In this document: one piece after another, positions 37,785 to 45,629 of the stretch
Layout of the letters: each line of letters begins with the position of its first letter
How positions within the stretch are numbered: position 1 is the stretch's first letter
Assembly (NCBI GenBank): GCA_021739805.1
Contig: JAIPBB010000006.1
Location: 1-45,685 of the forward strand
DNA: 45,685 nucleotides
Direction: 5' to 3'
DNA from: Saprospiraceae bacterium
Lineage (GTDB): Bacteria > Bacteroidota > Bacteroidia > Bacteroidales > JAIPBB01
The notes under the pieces: generated by a model
Databases searched by the model: none
What the model saw: the letters and a program-made list of their open reading frames with translations, nothing else
What the model was told of the DNA's origin: nothing
Program-made: the position numbers and the translations under genes

Positions 37785-37926
37785 TGTCTGCAAGAAAACC
37801 CAATAAATTTTGATTTTCAGTAAGTTTTTTCCCAAGCCCTAAAGGGTGAACTCACTGAAAATCAGCTCACCCTTTAGGGACGGGGAAAGGCTGATTTTCA
37901 ATTCAGGGCAGTTTTCTTGCAGGCAC
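37785..37926. repeat. 142-bp nested inverted-repeat element (MITE-like)
   Basis: Outer arms TCTGCAAGAAAAC (37787-37799) and GTTTTCTTGCAGG (37911-37923). Inner arms CCCTAAAGGGTGA (37837-37849) and TCACCCTTTAGGG (37867-37879). Between them GATTTTCAGT-like segments are also inverted (ACTGAAAATC, 37854-37863; CTGATTTTCA, 37891-37900). The two halves are inverted over about 70 bp with gaps. It has no coding capacity and lies between converging genes. It resembles a non-autonomous mobile element or an RNA-structure repeat; no target-site duplication could be assigned with confidence. Confidence 0.75.
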
Positions 37927-37944
37927 TAAGTAAGTATGCTTTTT

Positions 37945-39114
37945 TTATTTTATCACCACCAACTTATCTTCCTTTATAATATTTTCATTGTCTTGAATGC
38001 GATAAGTATAAACCCCAACAGCCAATTCATTTAAAATGAGTTTTGTTTTGTTAGAGTTTTGAGAAAGTGAATAAGTTGCTATTTTTCTACCGATAATATC
38101 AAAAAGCTCAAAAGTGGTTTCTTTCGTAATAATATGATTAAACTCTATAGTTATTTCATTATAAGCCGGATTTGGATAAATCATAATTTCAACTCCGGCA
38201 TTTTTGCAATCTATCACTCTCACTGTAATTGTATCATAGCTCTCTTCAAATTTAAAATCTTTTACTTTTAAATAGTACGAAGTTGTTGAATCGGGCTGAA
38301 CTTCAAATTTTGCTTTTGTGCTATTTATACTGCTATCACTCGACGACCACCAATACATATACTGCTCCAAATCGTGTTTGCCTAATAAAACACTTTGCCC
38401 TTTGCAGATAGTTATATTATTTCCTGCATCTGCCTCATAAACTTCTAAATCACAAGGATAAACGGAAATATCATCATAAATATAATAAGCAACCCATTGA
38501 CCAAAGTTAACAAGTTGGTAGTTTGTGTTGGCATTATTATCAAAATTTCCAATTGTCATAAATTGCTCTCCTCCTTTTGCAATAAATTCTCCTGAAATTT
38601 TTGTCCAGCCTGCTGTATCGCTTATTATATAATTAGTTATATGAATTTGTGGCTTTAATGCAAATATCGAATCCAATGTAAAACTTGAATTCTGTTTTAA
38701 AGTATCAGGGCTAAAATATGCACTATAATTACTAATTGCATATTTTGCTAAATCAACCAATGAAACATAGAAAATAACACAATACTTTGTGCTTTTAATC
38801 AAGGGTTCTGTTAGTTTAACTTCAATGAATTCTCTGTATTGATTATTAGGAGAAGTAAATAAAGTAATTCCTGCGTATGCCATTCCGTTTCTTGGTTCTC
38901 CCCAATATGTTGTATTTATGCCAAGTGAGTGAAAATAGTCAGATGACCCACCACCTCCCATAGGAGCAAACCAGGGAACTGCAAAATCTAATTGGGTATA
39001 AGTATATGGAAGTTGAGAATATATTTCAAAACTTGGATTTGGGACAAGGTTTTGAGATATTACAGTATTTACTGTAATTAATAATAAGAATAATATAGTG
39101 ATTAGTTTTTTCAA
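37945..39114 (-). CDS. T9SS-sorted secreted protein with carbohydrate-binding-like N-terminus
   Basis: 389 aa. A signal peptide (1-20) is followed by NLVPNPSFE (22-30), a typical opening of Bacteroidota jelly-roll domains (about 22-215) that sometimes bind carbohydrate. An Ig/PKD-like domain follows (about 220-300, ADAGNNITICKGQSVLL) and then a type A T9SS sorting domain (306-389, IMIYPNPAYNEITIEF to LVVIK). It therefore goes to the same surface route as the three large proteins it faces. The frame opens with TTG at 39114 followed by Lys-Lys. No in-frame ATG precedes residue 52, so TTG is the probable start. A minus-strand TATATTTG at 39157 to 39150 may be its -7 box. Confidence 0.88.
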   Translation of the reverse strand: MKKLITILFLLLITVNTVISQNLVPNPSFEIYSQLPYTYTQLDFAVPWFAPMGGGGSSDYFHSLGINTTYWGEPRNGMAYAGITLFTSPNNQYREFIEVKLTEPLIKSTKYCVIFYVSLVDLAKYAISNYSAYFSPDTLKQNSSFTLDSIFALKPQIHITNYIISDTAGWTKISGEFIAKGGEQFMTIGNFDNNANTNYQLVNFGQWVAYYIYDDISVYPCDLEVYEADAGNNITICKGQSVLLGKHDLEQYMYWWSSSDSSINSTKAKFEVQPDSTTSYYLKVKDFKFEESYDTITVRVIDCKNAGVEIMIYPNPAYNEITIEFNHIITKETTFELFDIIGRKIATYSLSQNSNKTKLILNELAVGVYTYRIQDNENIIKEDKLVVIK

Positions 39115-39149
39115 TTATAAATAATAAAAAAGGAAGCATGGATTACAAA

Positions 39150-39157
39150 CAAATATA
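39150..39157 (-). promoter_or_regulatory. Candidate -7 element of the 389-aa T9SS gene
   Basis: TATATTTG on the minus strand fits TAnnTTTG and lies about 36 bp upstream of the TTG start. No clear -33 TTTG at the expected spacing was found, so confidence is limited. Confidence 0.35.
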
Positions 39158-39235
39158 GTATAAAATCTTTTCCAATTTTATTAACAATCAGTAATTCTAT
39201 TTAATAATTCAATAATTTTGAAAAAAAATGAAATT

Positions 39236-40081
39236 ATGCCAAATATTACAGAACTTGAGAAAATTGCCAGCCAGGTAAGACGCGATATTTTAAGAATGAT
39301 ACATGCAGTAAATTCAGGTCATCCGGGAGGTTCTTTAGGATGTACTGATTTTATTACTGCCCTTTATTTTGAAATATTAGATAATAATCCCACGAATTTT
39401 TCAATGGAGGGTAAAAACGAGGATTTATTCTTTTTATCAAACGGTCATGTCTCCGCTTTGTGGTATAGTGTTCTTGCACGAACCGGACATTTTAAAGTTG
39501 AAGAACTAGCAAGTTTCAGGAAATTAAGCACTCGACTTCAAGGCCATCCGACTACTGCTGAAGGCTTGCCGGGAATCAGAGTTGCATCCGGTTCTTTAGG
39601 TCAAGGATTATCTGTTGCAATTGGTGCAGCTTCATCAAAAAAATTAAATAAAGACGACAAAACTGTTTATTGTTTAATGGGCGATGGCGAATTACAGGAA
39701 GGTCAGGTTTGGGAAGCAGCAATGTATGCAGCAGCAAAAAAAGTTGATAATTTAATTGCAACTATTGATTTCAACGGACAACAAATAGATGGCCCAACTG
39801 AACACGTCTTATCACTAGGAAATTTAAAAGCTAAGTGGGAAGCATTCGGATGGGACGTTCTGGAAATGAATGGAAATGATATGAACGAAGTTGTAAATAC
39901 GTTAAAAATTGCTAAAGAACATACAGGAAAAGGAAAACCAGTCGTTATTCTAATGTCAACAGAAATGGGTTATGGTGTTGACTTTATGATGGGAACACAC
40001 AAATGGCATGGAGTTGCACCAAATGATGAGCAATTGGAGAATGCACTTTCGCAATTGGAGGAAACTTTGGGGGATTATTGA
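39236..40081 (+). CDS. Transketolase, N-terminal subunit
   Basis: 281-aa thiamine-diphosphate-binding half of a split transketolase of the pentose phosphate pathway. Hallmarks are SGHPGGSLG (27-35), GHP in the RLQGHPTT segment, the TPP/metal motif GDGELQEGQVWEA (149-161) followed by IDFNGQQ, and a KWHG segment near the end. The frame extends six codons upstream to a TTG (39218), but ATG at 39236 gives the normal N-terminus MPNITELEK. The partner subunit lies 1.6 kb downstream, on the far side of a VWA gene. Two-gene transketolases are known in many bacteria and archaea, so the split is normal; the separation is not. Confidence 0.95.
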   Translation: MPNITELEKIASQVRRDILRMIHAVNSGHPGGSLGCTDFITALYFEILDNNPTNFSMEGKNEDLFFLSNGHVSALWYSVLARTGHFKVEELASFRKLSTRLQGHPTTAEGLPGIRVASGSLGQGLSVAIGAASSKKLNKDDKTVYCLMGDGELQEGQVWEAAMYAAAKKVDNLIATIDFNGQQIDGPTEHVLSLGNLKAKWEAFGWDVLEMNGNDMNEVVNTLKIAKEHTGKGKPVVILMSTEMGYGVDFMMGTHKWHGVAPNDEQLENALSQLEETLGDY

Positions 40082-40283
40082 TTGTTGAAGGCGAAGGCTG
40101 AGGCGAAGGAAAGATGCAAGATGCAGGATGCAAGATACAAGAAACGCACTTCGACTCCGCTCAGTGTCCATTGGGGTTCGAAGAGTCTGGTCATTGAGCG
40201 GAGCCGAAATGACGAGAAACGAGAAACCAGAAACGAGAAACAAGTAACGAGCAACAAGAAACGAGAAACAAATAAATGAAAAT
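40082..40283. repeat. Composite short-word repeat array inside the transketolase locus
   Basis: Ordered words: GGCGAAGGCTGAGGCGAAGG (40089-40108), AGATGCAAGATGCAGGATGC (40111-40130), AAGAAACG, the REP-like element at 40145-40214, then AACGAGA/AACCAGA/AACGAGC heptamers up to 40270. The array ends 14 bp before the TTG start of the VWA gene. No gene was seen. Confidence 0.85.
40145..40214 (+). repeat. 70-bp REP-like element, copy 3
   Basis: Begins CGCACTTCGACTCCGCTCAG and ends GAGCGGAGCCGAAATGACG. Nearly identical to copy 1 (6464-6532, opposite strand) and close to copy 2 (12375-12444). Heptamers of the AACGAGA family follow directly. Confidence 0.9.
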
Positions 40284-41675
40284 TTGAAAAAGCCGATTAA
40301 AATATTATTTCTGCTAATAATTAGTTTGAGTTTTGGATTAAATGCTGTTTCACAAAGTGTTTATCAAAAGGACAAACCGCAAGTTACTACCAGGATATTA
40401 TTTATTTTTGATGCTTCACTGAGTATGTATGGAAGATGGCAAAGTGACATGAAAATCAATATTGCTCAAAAGCTTCTTAGTGAACTTTTAGATAGTCTTC
40501 ATAATGTTACTGATTTGCAACTGGCATTGAGAGTTTATGGTCATCAATATGAATTCAAAGATTTTCAAAACTGTGATGACACAAAACTGGAAGTGCCATT
40601 TGATTTCCATAATTCATCTAAAATCAAGCAAAAACTCATGACGATAGTCCCGAAAGGAACAACGCCAATCGCACGTTCGTTAGAGAAATCAGCAAATGAT
40701 TTTCCACCTTGTGATAATTGCAGGAATATTATTATTTTGATAACTGATGGATTGGAAGAGTGCGATGGCGACCCATGTGCGGTATCTCTTGCATTACAGA
40801 AGAAAGGAATAATTTTGAAACCCTTTATTATTGGAATAGGAAAGAATTTTGCAGAAGCTTACGATTGCGTTGGAGTTTATTTTGATGCATCAGATGAAAA
40901 AACATTTAGGAGTGCACTTAATGTAGTGATTTCTCAAGCCCTTAACTCCACAACTGCACAGGTCAATTTGTTAGATATAGAAGGAAATCCTACGGAAACA
41001 AATGTAAATATGACATTTTATGATAATTTTTCAGGTCATATAAAATATAATTTTATTCACACATTAAATACAAAAGGAATCCCTGATACATTAGTTATTG
41101 ACCCTCTTACAAATTATAAAATAGTTGTACACACTATTCCTCCGGTAGGAATTGACAGTGTAAAACTTACAGTCGGAAAACACACTATCATTGGAATTGA
41201 TGCCCCACAAGGATATCTTAAATTAAAAACAAGTGGAAGGGGAACTTCAAATAATAATTTTCAATGCATTATTAGAGAAAACGGCAAAACCGAAACAATG
41301 CATGTTCAAAACTTTTATGAAACAGAAAAATATATTGTTGGTCTGTATGATATTGAAGTACTTTGTCTTCCTCGCTTGATAATTGAAGATGTAGAAATAA
41401 AGCAAAGCCATACAACTGATGTAATAATTCCTCAGCCTGGCGTGGCCTATATTAATACAAGGAATATCGGATATGGCAGCCTTTACCTTGAAGAAGACAA
41501 TCAACTTAAATGGATTTATAATTTATCAACCACAGTAACAGCAGAATCAATTGCCCTTCTACCGGGAAAATACAGAGTTGTATTTAGGTCTAAATTAGCT
41601 AATAGGTCATTTTATACAACTGAAAAATCATTTGAAATAAATCCGGGATTAACCACACACGTAACATTATTTTAA
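40284..41675 (+). CDS. Secreted von Willebrand factor A (VWA) domain protein
   Basis: 463-aa protein with a signal peptide (about 1-24). The VWA domain (about 36-215) has a complete metal-ion-dependent adhesion site: DASLS (43-47), a Thr in KGTTPIARSL (124-133) and the Asp of ITDGLEECDGD (153-163). Several cysteines (C98, C143, C146, C160, C165) suggest disulfides and export. The C-terminal half (about 220-463) looks like beta-sandwich repeats of unknown type. The start must be TTG at 40284 (the nearby ATG at 40276 meets a stop after three codons), unless the sequence carries an indel there. It lies between the two transketolase genes, and its stop is 4 bp from the ATG of the C-terminal subunit, so those two are probably translated from one mRNA. 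Confidence 0.88.
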   Translation: MKKPIKILFLLIISLSFGLNAVSQSVYQKDKPQVTTRILFIFDASLSMYGRWQSDMKINIAQKLLSELLDSLHNVTDLQLALRVYGHQYEFKDFQNCDDTKLEVPFDFHNSSKIKQKLMTIVPKGTTPIARSLEKSANDFPPCDNCRNIIILITDGLEECDGDPCAVSLALQKKGIILKPFIIGIGKNFAEAYDCVGVYFDASDEKTFRSALNVVISQALNSTTAQVNLLDIEGNPTETNVNMTFYDNFSGHIKYNFIHTLNTKGIPDTLVIDPLTNYKIVVHTIPPVGIDSVKLTVGKHTIIGIDAPQGYLKLKTSGRGTSNNNFQCIIRENGKTETMHVQNFYETEKYIVGLYDIEVLCLPRLIIEDVEIKQSHTTDVIIPQPGVAYINTRNIGYGSLYLEEDNQLKWIYNLSTTVTAESIALLPGKYRVVFRSKLANRSFYTTEKSFEINPGLTTHVTLF

Positions 41676-41679
41676 ACAC

Positions 41680-42633
41680 ATGAAAAAATATACATATTCA
41701 GAAAAAAAAGACACACGGTCAGGATTTGGAGATGCACTTCTTGAAGCAGGAAGAAATAACAAAAAAGTAGCTGCTTTGTGTGCCGACCTGATAGGTTCAT
41801 TAAAAATGGGTGATTTTGCAAAAGAGTTTCCTGACAGATTTTTTCAAGTTGGAATTGCTGAGGCTAATATGATGGGAATAGCAGCAGGTCTTGCGATTGG
41901 TGGAATGATTCCATTTACAGGCACATTTGCAAATTTCTCAACAGGAAGAGTTTATGACCAGATTCGGCAATCTATTGCCTATTCAAATAAGAATGTAAAA
42001 ATTTGTGCATCTCATGCAGGTATTACTTTAGGCGAAGATGGAGCAACACATCAAATACTTGAGGATATTGGATTAATGAAGATGTTACCAAATATGACAG
42101 TTATTAATCCATGTGATTATAATCAAACTAAAGCAGCAACTTTAGAATTAGTTAATCACATTGGACCTGTATATTTGAGATTTGGACGTCCCAAAGTTCC
42201 AAATTTCACTTCTCCAGATCAAAAATTCGAAATAGGAAAAGCAGTTATTCTTAGCGAAGGAAAAGATGTAACAATCTTTGCAACAGGACATTTGGTTTGG
42301 AAAGCTATAGAAGCAGCTGAGATTCTTTCGCAAAAAGGAATCGAAGCTGAAATAATAAATATCCATACGATTAAACCATTGGACATTTTAGCAGTCTTAG
42401 AATCCGTAAATAAAACGAAATGCGTTGTAACGGCAGAAGAACATATGATGAATGGTGGACTAGGAGACACAATTGCTCAATTACTTTCAAGAAAATTACC
42501 AACTCCAATTGAAATGGTTGCGGTTAATGATAAATTTGGTGAAAGTGGCACTCCTGAACAACTCATGCAAAAATATGGTCTTGACACGCCAAACATTGTG
42601 GAAGCATGTTTAAAAGTTATAAAACGAAAGTGA
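41680..42633 (+). CDS. Transketolase, C-terminal subunit
   Basis: 317-aa pyrimidine-binding half of the split transketolase. The catalytic Glu61 lies in FFQVGIAEANMMGIAAGLA. Other family marks are GDALLEAG (17-24), ASHAGITLGEDGATHQ (TPP-side loop) and the C-terminal transketolase domain with TAEEHMMNGGLGDTIAQ. It completes the enzyme with the gene at 39236-40081. ATG at 41680 is 4 bp after the VWA stop codon, which suggests coupling with that gene. Confidence 0.95.
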   Translation: MKKYTYSEKKDTRSGFGDALLEAGRNNKKVAALCADLIGSLKMGDFAKEFPDRFFQVGIAEANMMGIAAGLAIGGMIPFTGTFANFSTGRVYDQIRQSIAYSNKNVKICASHAGITLGEDGATHQILEDIGLMKMLPNMTVINPCDYNQTKAATLELVNHIGPVYLRFGRPKVPNFTSPDQKFEIGKAVILSEGKDVTIFATGHLVWKAIEAAEILSQKGIEAEIINIHTIKPLDILAVLESVNKTKCVVTAEEHMMNGGLGDTIAQLLSRKLPTPIEMVAVNDKFGESGTPEQLMQKYGLDTPNIVEACLKVIKRK

Positions 42634-42653
42634 TTTTATACTAAATTTGGATT

Positions 42654-42677
42654 GCTAAATTTGCTAATAGATTTAGC
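42654..42677. promoter_or_regulatory. Dyad upstream of the ECF sigma gene
   Basis: GCTAAAT (42654-42660) and ATTTAGC (42671-42677) form a 7-bp dyad ending 12 bp before the ATG of the ECF sigma gene. Two TAAATTTG boxes (42642-42649 and 42656-42663), both -7-like, overlap this region. It could be an autoregulatory site or promoter, but no -33 partner is clear. Confidence 0.35.
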
Positions 42678-42689
42678 ATATTTTAAAAT

Positions 42690-43238
42690 ATGCAGGAATT
42701 TTCAGATAATGAAATACTCAACCTTTTCCGGCAAGAAAATACTCGGAATTATGGATTTAATTTACTGGTAAAAAAGTATCAGGAGAGAACTTATTGGCAT
42801 ATTAGAAGAATTGTAATCGACCATGAAGATGCCAATGATGTTACGCAAAATGTCTTTATAAAGATATGGAGCAATCTTGATAATTTTCGGCTTGAATCTA
42901 AACTTTTTTCATGGATTTACCGAATTGCAACCAACGAAGCACTTACTTTTCTGAAAAATAAGCACACTAATATCTTCCTGCCACTTAATAGTGCAAACCA
43001 GCATTTGTTTGATTGCCTTTCAAATGAAGAAACAATAGATTGTGATGAAATTCAGCTTAAACTGCAGCATGCATTACTTAAGCTTCCAAATAAGCAAAGA
43101 ATTGTTTTTAATATGAGATATTATGATGAAATGAGCTATGGAGAAATGTCAGAAGTTTTAGAAACTTCAAAAGGAGCATTAAAAGCTTCATATCATCATG
43201 CAATAAAAAAAATTGGAAAATATTTAAAGACTGATTAA
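42690..43238 (+). CDS. ECF-type RNA polymerase sigma factor
   Basis: 182-aa sigma-70-family factor with regions 2 and 4 only. Region 2 (about 20-90) contains FNLLVKKYQERTYWHIRRIV, DHEDANDVTQNVFIKIW and the WIYRIATNEALTFL helix. Region 4 (about 120-178) has LPNKQRIVFNMRYYDEMSYGEMS and a helix-turn-helix ending KGALKASYHHAIKKI. This is a widespread Bacteroidota sub-type usually followed by a gene for a short membrane protein with a PF-V-x-x-x-YF motif. Here that next gene (54 bp downstream) is the fusion described below. Whether it equals the T9SS-linked SigP group cannot be settled by eye. Confidence 0.92.
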   Translation: MQEFSDNEILNLFRQENTRNYGFNLLVKKYQERTYWHIRRIVIDHEDANDVTQNVFIKIWSNLDNFRLESKLFSWIYRIATNEALTFLKNKHTNIFLPLNSANQHLFDCLSNEETIDCDEIQLKLQHALLKLPNKQRIVFNMRYYDEMSYGEMSEVLETSKGALKASYHHAIKKIGKYLKTD

Positions 43239-43291
43239 ACCTTTTACTAATATGATAGTCTAACACACATTATCGGAGCACAAAAATTATA

Positions 43292-44716
43292 ATGGTTAAT
43301 AAAAACGACATAAAAACAAACGAGATAAACCAGGAATTAAAGGAGATTTCTCCCACTCTTGCGGACATAAAGAAGTCAAATCCTTTTGTTGTAAAAGACA
43401 ACTATTTTGATGAGCTTTATAACAATATTCAAAATAAAGTTTCTAATGAATCAAAAGCTCCTGCAATAAAAGAAAAGATTTGGTTCCTAAAACCTCAATA
43501 TTCAATCAGTATTGCTGCCGCAATAATTATACTTGTTGCTTTTGCAATAAATTACTTTTCTGAAAATTCAAATGACAAACAAAATATCATTGAAAAAACC
43601 TTTATAGCAAAGGATAATAATTCTACAATCGAAAACCAAAATATTAACTCAAATCACAAAAAGGATAGTGATGAAAGTGAAAAATTAAATATTGATAATG
43701 TAAATTCAAAAGAAAACATTCTATTAGCTTCAGAAAAACAAATTGATAATCCTCTGCTTGAACAAACATCAAAAAATAATCCTAGTAAAAAAGTTGATTT
43801 TGATAAAGTTAATAATCAAAATAAGGATGCAGTATATGCAATAAATAATGATAACAATCCAATAAAAAATCCGGGAATTTCAATGTCAAATTCGGGAAAT
43901 CCGGCAAATAACAATTCAGACAATCTGGCAAGGCACACTTCAACCGATAATAAACAAACAAATAAAGATAGTTTGAGGGATGCAACTAAACCATCTCAAA
44001 ACTACAAAAAGCCATTTGTTGATTTAGGAGAAGATATTTGCTCTAACGAGGAAGTGGAATTGACTGCAGGAAAAGTTAATAGTAAATATTCTTATTTATG
44101 GTCGAATGGAGAAAAGACTTCATCAATTAATGTCGATAAAACCGGAAAATATTCTGTAACTGTTAGCTTAATTGATAATCCTGAGATTTATTCAGTTGAT
44201 AACATTCAAGTGAAAATTATTGACAAACCAATAGTTAATCTTGGGCCTGACCAGGAAATTTGTTCTAATGAAAAATTAACACTTTACGCCATAGAAAACA
44301 ATAAACAAAGTGATTATACTTATAAATGGCTACCAAATGGGGAAACATCTTCATTTATTCAATTAAGTAAACTTGATATAGGTACTTATAAATTCAAAGT
44401 AACAGTTGTGGGTTGTGAGAATTATACTGATGAAATTTTAATTACTGTAAACGACTGCCAGCTTGAAATTCCAAATGTATTCACTCCTAATGGTGATGGG
44501 GTAAACGATTACTTCAAAATTGCAGGTTTGGAAAATTACCCAAATAGTAAATTGATTATCTTCACAAGAAATGGGAACAAAGTTTATGAAAGCCTGAACT
44601 ATCTCAACAATTGGGATGGAGGAAACAATCCTGATGGAGTTTATTTTTTCAAACTATTTATTGCTGACGAAAATCAAACGATCAGACAAGGATCCGTTAC
44701 TTTGTATCGAAAATAA
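43292..44716 (+). CDS. Anti-sigma-like membrane protein fused to Ig-like and T9SS type B (CHU_C) domains
   Basis: 474 aa. The N-terminal cytosolic part (1-65) contains NPFVVKDNYFDELYNNI (30-46), the motif seen in anti-sigma-like partners of this ECF type. One transmembrane helix follows (about 71-89). Residues 90-240 are a low-complexity Asn/Ser/Lys/Asp-rich linker. Two PKD/Ig-like domains (241-310, VDLGEDICSNEE; 313-389, VNLGPDQEICSNE) precede a complete gliding-motility-associated CHU_C domain (392-474: IPNVFTPNGDGVNDYFKI, IFTRNGNKVYES, NWDG, PDGVYFFKL). No N-terminal signal peptide is visible, so the protein should stay in the inner membrane with the CHU_C domain in the periplasm. It probably forms a regulatory pair with the sigma factor upstream. 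Confidence 0.88.
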   Translation: MVNKNDIKTNEINQELKEISPTLADIKKSNPFVVKDNYFDELYNNIQNKVSNESKAPAIKEKIWFLKPQYSISIAAAIIILVAFAINYFSENSNDKQNIIEKTFIAKDNNSTIENQNINSNHKKDSDESEKLNIDNVNSKENILLASEKQIDNPLLEQTSKNNPSKKVDFDKVNNQNKDAVYAINNDNNPIKNPGISMSNSGNPANNNSDNLARHTSTDNKQTNKDSLRDATKPSQNYKKPFVDLGEDICSNEEVELTAGKVNSKYSYLWSNGEKTSSINVDKTGKYSVTVSLIDNPEIYSVDNIQVKIIDKPIVNLGPDQEICSNEKLTLYAIENNKQSDYTYKWLPNGETSSFIQLSKLDIGTYKFKVTVVGCENYTDEILITVNDCQLEIPNVFTPNGDGVNDYFKIAGLENYPNSKLIIFTRNGNKVYESLNYLNNWDGGNNPDGVYFFKLFIADENQTIRQGSVTLYRK

Positions 44717-44720
44717 GTTG

Positions 44721-44881
44721 TCATTCAGTAATCATTCAGTGGTCATTCAATAGTCATTCAATAGTCATTCAGTGGTCATTCAATAGTCATTCAATAGTCA
44801 TTCAGAATTCAATAGTCATTCAGTGGTCATTCAGTTGTCATTCGGTTGTCATTCGGTTGTCATTCGGTTGTCATTAAGTTG
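44721..44881. repeat. 11-bp tandem repeat array
   Basis: About 14 units of TCATTCAGTGG, TCATTCAATAG or TCATTCGGTTG, one with an 18-bp expansion (TCATTCAGAATTCAATAG). It starts 5 bp after the stop of the CHU_C-fusion gene and runs towards the converging lipoprotein gene. Same word family as 7222-7622. No terminator is evident for the upstream gene. Confidence 0.9.
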
Positions 44882-44937
44882 TAATTAATAGTATTTCAAT
44901 GGGGTGAGAAGCACAAATGACACATAGCCAAACTTTC

Positions 44938-45489
44938 TTATTTCCAATTATTATAATGACTCAATAAACTAATTGTGCTTTCATCATCATCACTAACTTT
45001 TGTAACAACAGTTAATTTTTTCAACTTCTTTGGCCAAAACACAACAGGCATAATTTCACCGCCATAATTTCCATTTGAATCATAATAAGTTTCAGAATCT
45101 AAAGTGCTTTTCAAACAAAGCATATAAGGGCTTTTCTTACTTTGTTGATAAAGCTTAACATCTGACAGAATAGCAAAATCCATTTTTGCTTCTCCGCATA
45201 GTTTTCCGTTTTCTTCAAATATCCTTGTTTTAATGTTTTTAGCTTCCGGATAAGTTTTACTAATTTCATCTCCATTAAGATATTTGCTAATTAATTCATC
45301 AAAATCTTCTTTTGAAACATCCAGATCATCATCTTTTGATGACATGATATTAACATATTTTATTGTAAGAGTTCCTGAATTTTTTCCGGTAAACTCAAAT
45401 GTATATTCTTTTTTTTCAACTGTTAAGCATCCGCTTATCAATATAGCTAAAAAGATTAAAGCCAGAATTTGAAAACCTGTTTTTTTCAT
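44938..45489 (-). CDS. Predicted lipoprotein of unknown function
   Basis: 183 aa with a lipoprotein signal peptide: the lipobox ILISGC places the modified Cys at residue 21, so the mature protein is membrane-anchored in the periplasm or outer membrane. The remainder (VEKKEYTFEFTGKNSGTLTIKYVNI onward) looks like an alpha/beta fold rich in beta strands, with an acidic segment SSKDDDLDVSKEDFDE (50-65). I do not recognise the family. ATG start at 45489. It converges on the CHU_C-fusion gene, with the 11-bp array between them. Confidence 0.8.
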   Translation of the reverse strand: MKKTGFQILALIFLAILISGCLTVEKKEYTFEFTGKNSGTLTIKYVNIMSSKDDDLDVSKEDFDELISKYLNGDEISKTYPEAKNIKTRIFEENGKLCGEAKMDFAILSDVKLYQQSKKSPYMLCLKSTLDSETYYDSNGNYGGEIMPVVFWPKKLKKLTVVTKVSDDDESTISLLSHYNNWK

Positions 45490-45579
45490 GTGTCTAAATT
45501 TTACATTATTATAAATTGAATATTATTCTTTTGCTGTTTTTCAAACTTAATGAAGTTGTCAAAAGTTGAATGTTGAAAA

Positions 45580-45629
45580 GAAAGAATGATACAATAATAT
45601 TCAAAGTCAATAATTTGTATCATTCTTTC
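45580..45629. promoter_or_regulatory. 15-bp perfect inverted repeat upstream of the lipoprotein gene
   Basis: GAAAGAATGATACAA (45580-45594) and TTGTATCATTCTTTC (45615-45629) are perfect inverted arms with a 20-bp AT-rich centre, about 90 bp upstream of the lipoprotein start. An A-run follows on the plus strand. It could be an operator, a stem-loop or an end of a dispersed element; the window ends too soon to tell. Confidence 0.5.

Noticed and set aside
39236..42633. Transketolase broken by insertion, hence pseudogenes
   Set aside because: Both halves have normal starts, complete catalytic motifs and the lengths expected for known two-subunit transketolases, so the split itself is natural.
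42690..43238. Naming the ECF factor SigP
   Set aside because: The family is large in Bacteroidota and the sub-group cannot be settled without alignment and phylogeny. The T9SS link here rests only on the neighbouring gene.
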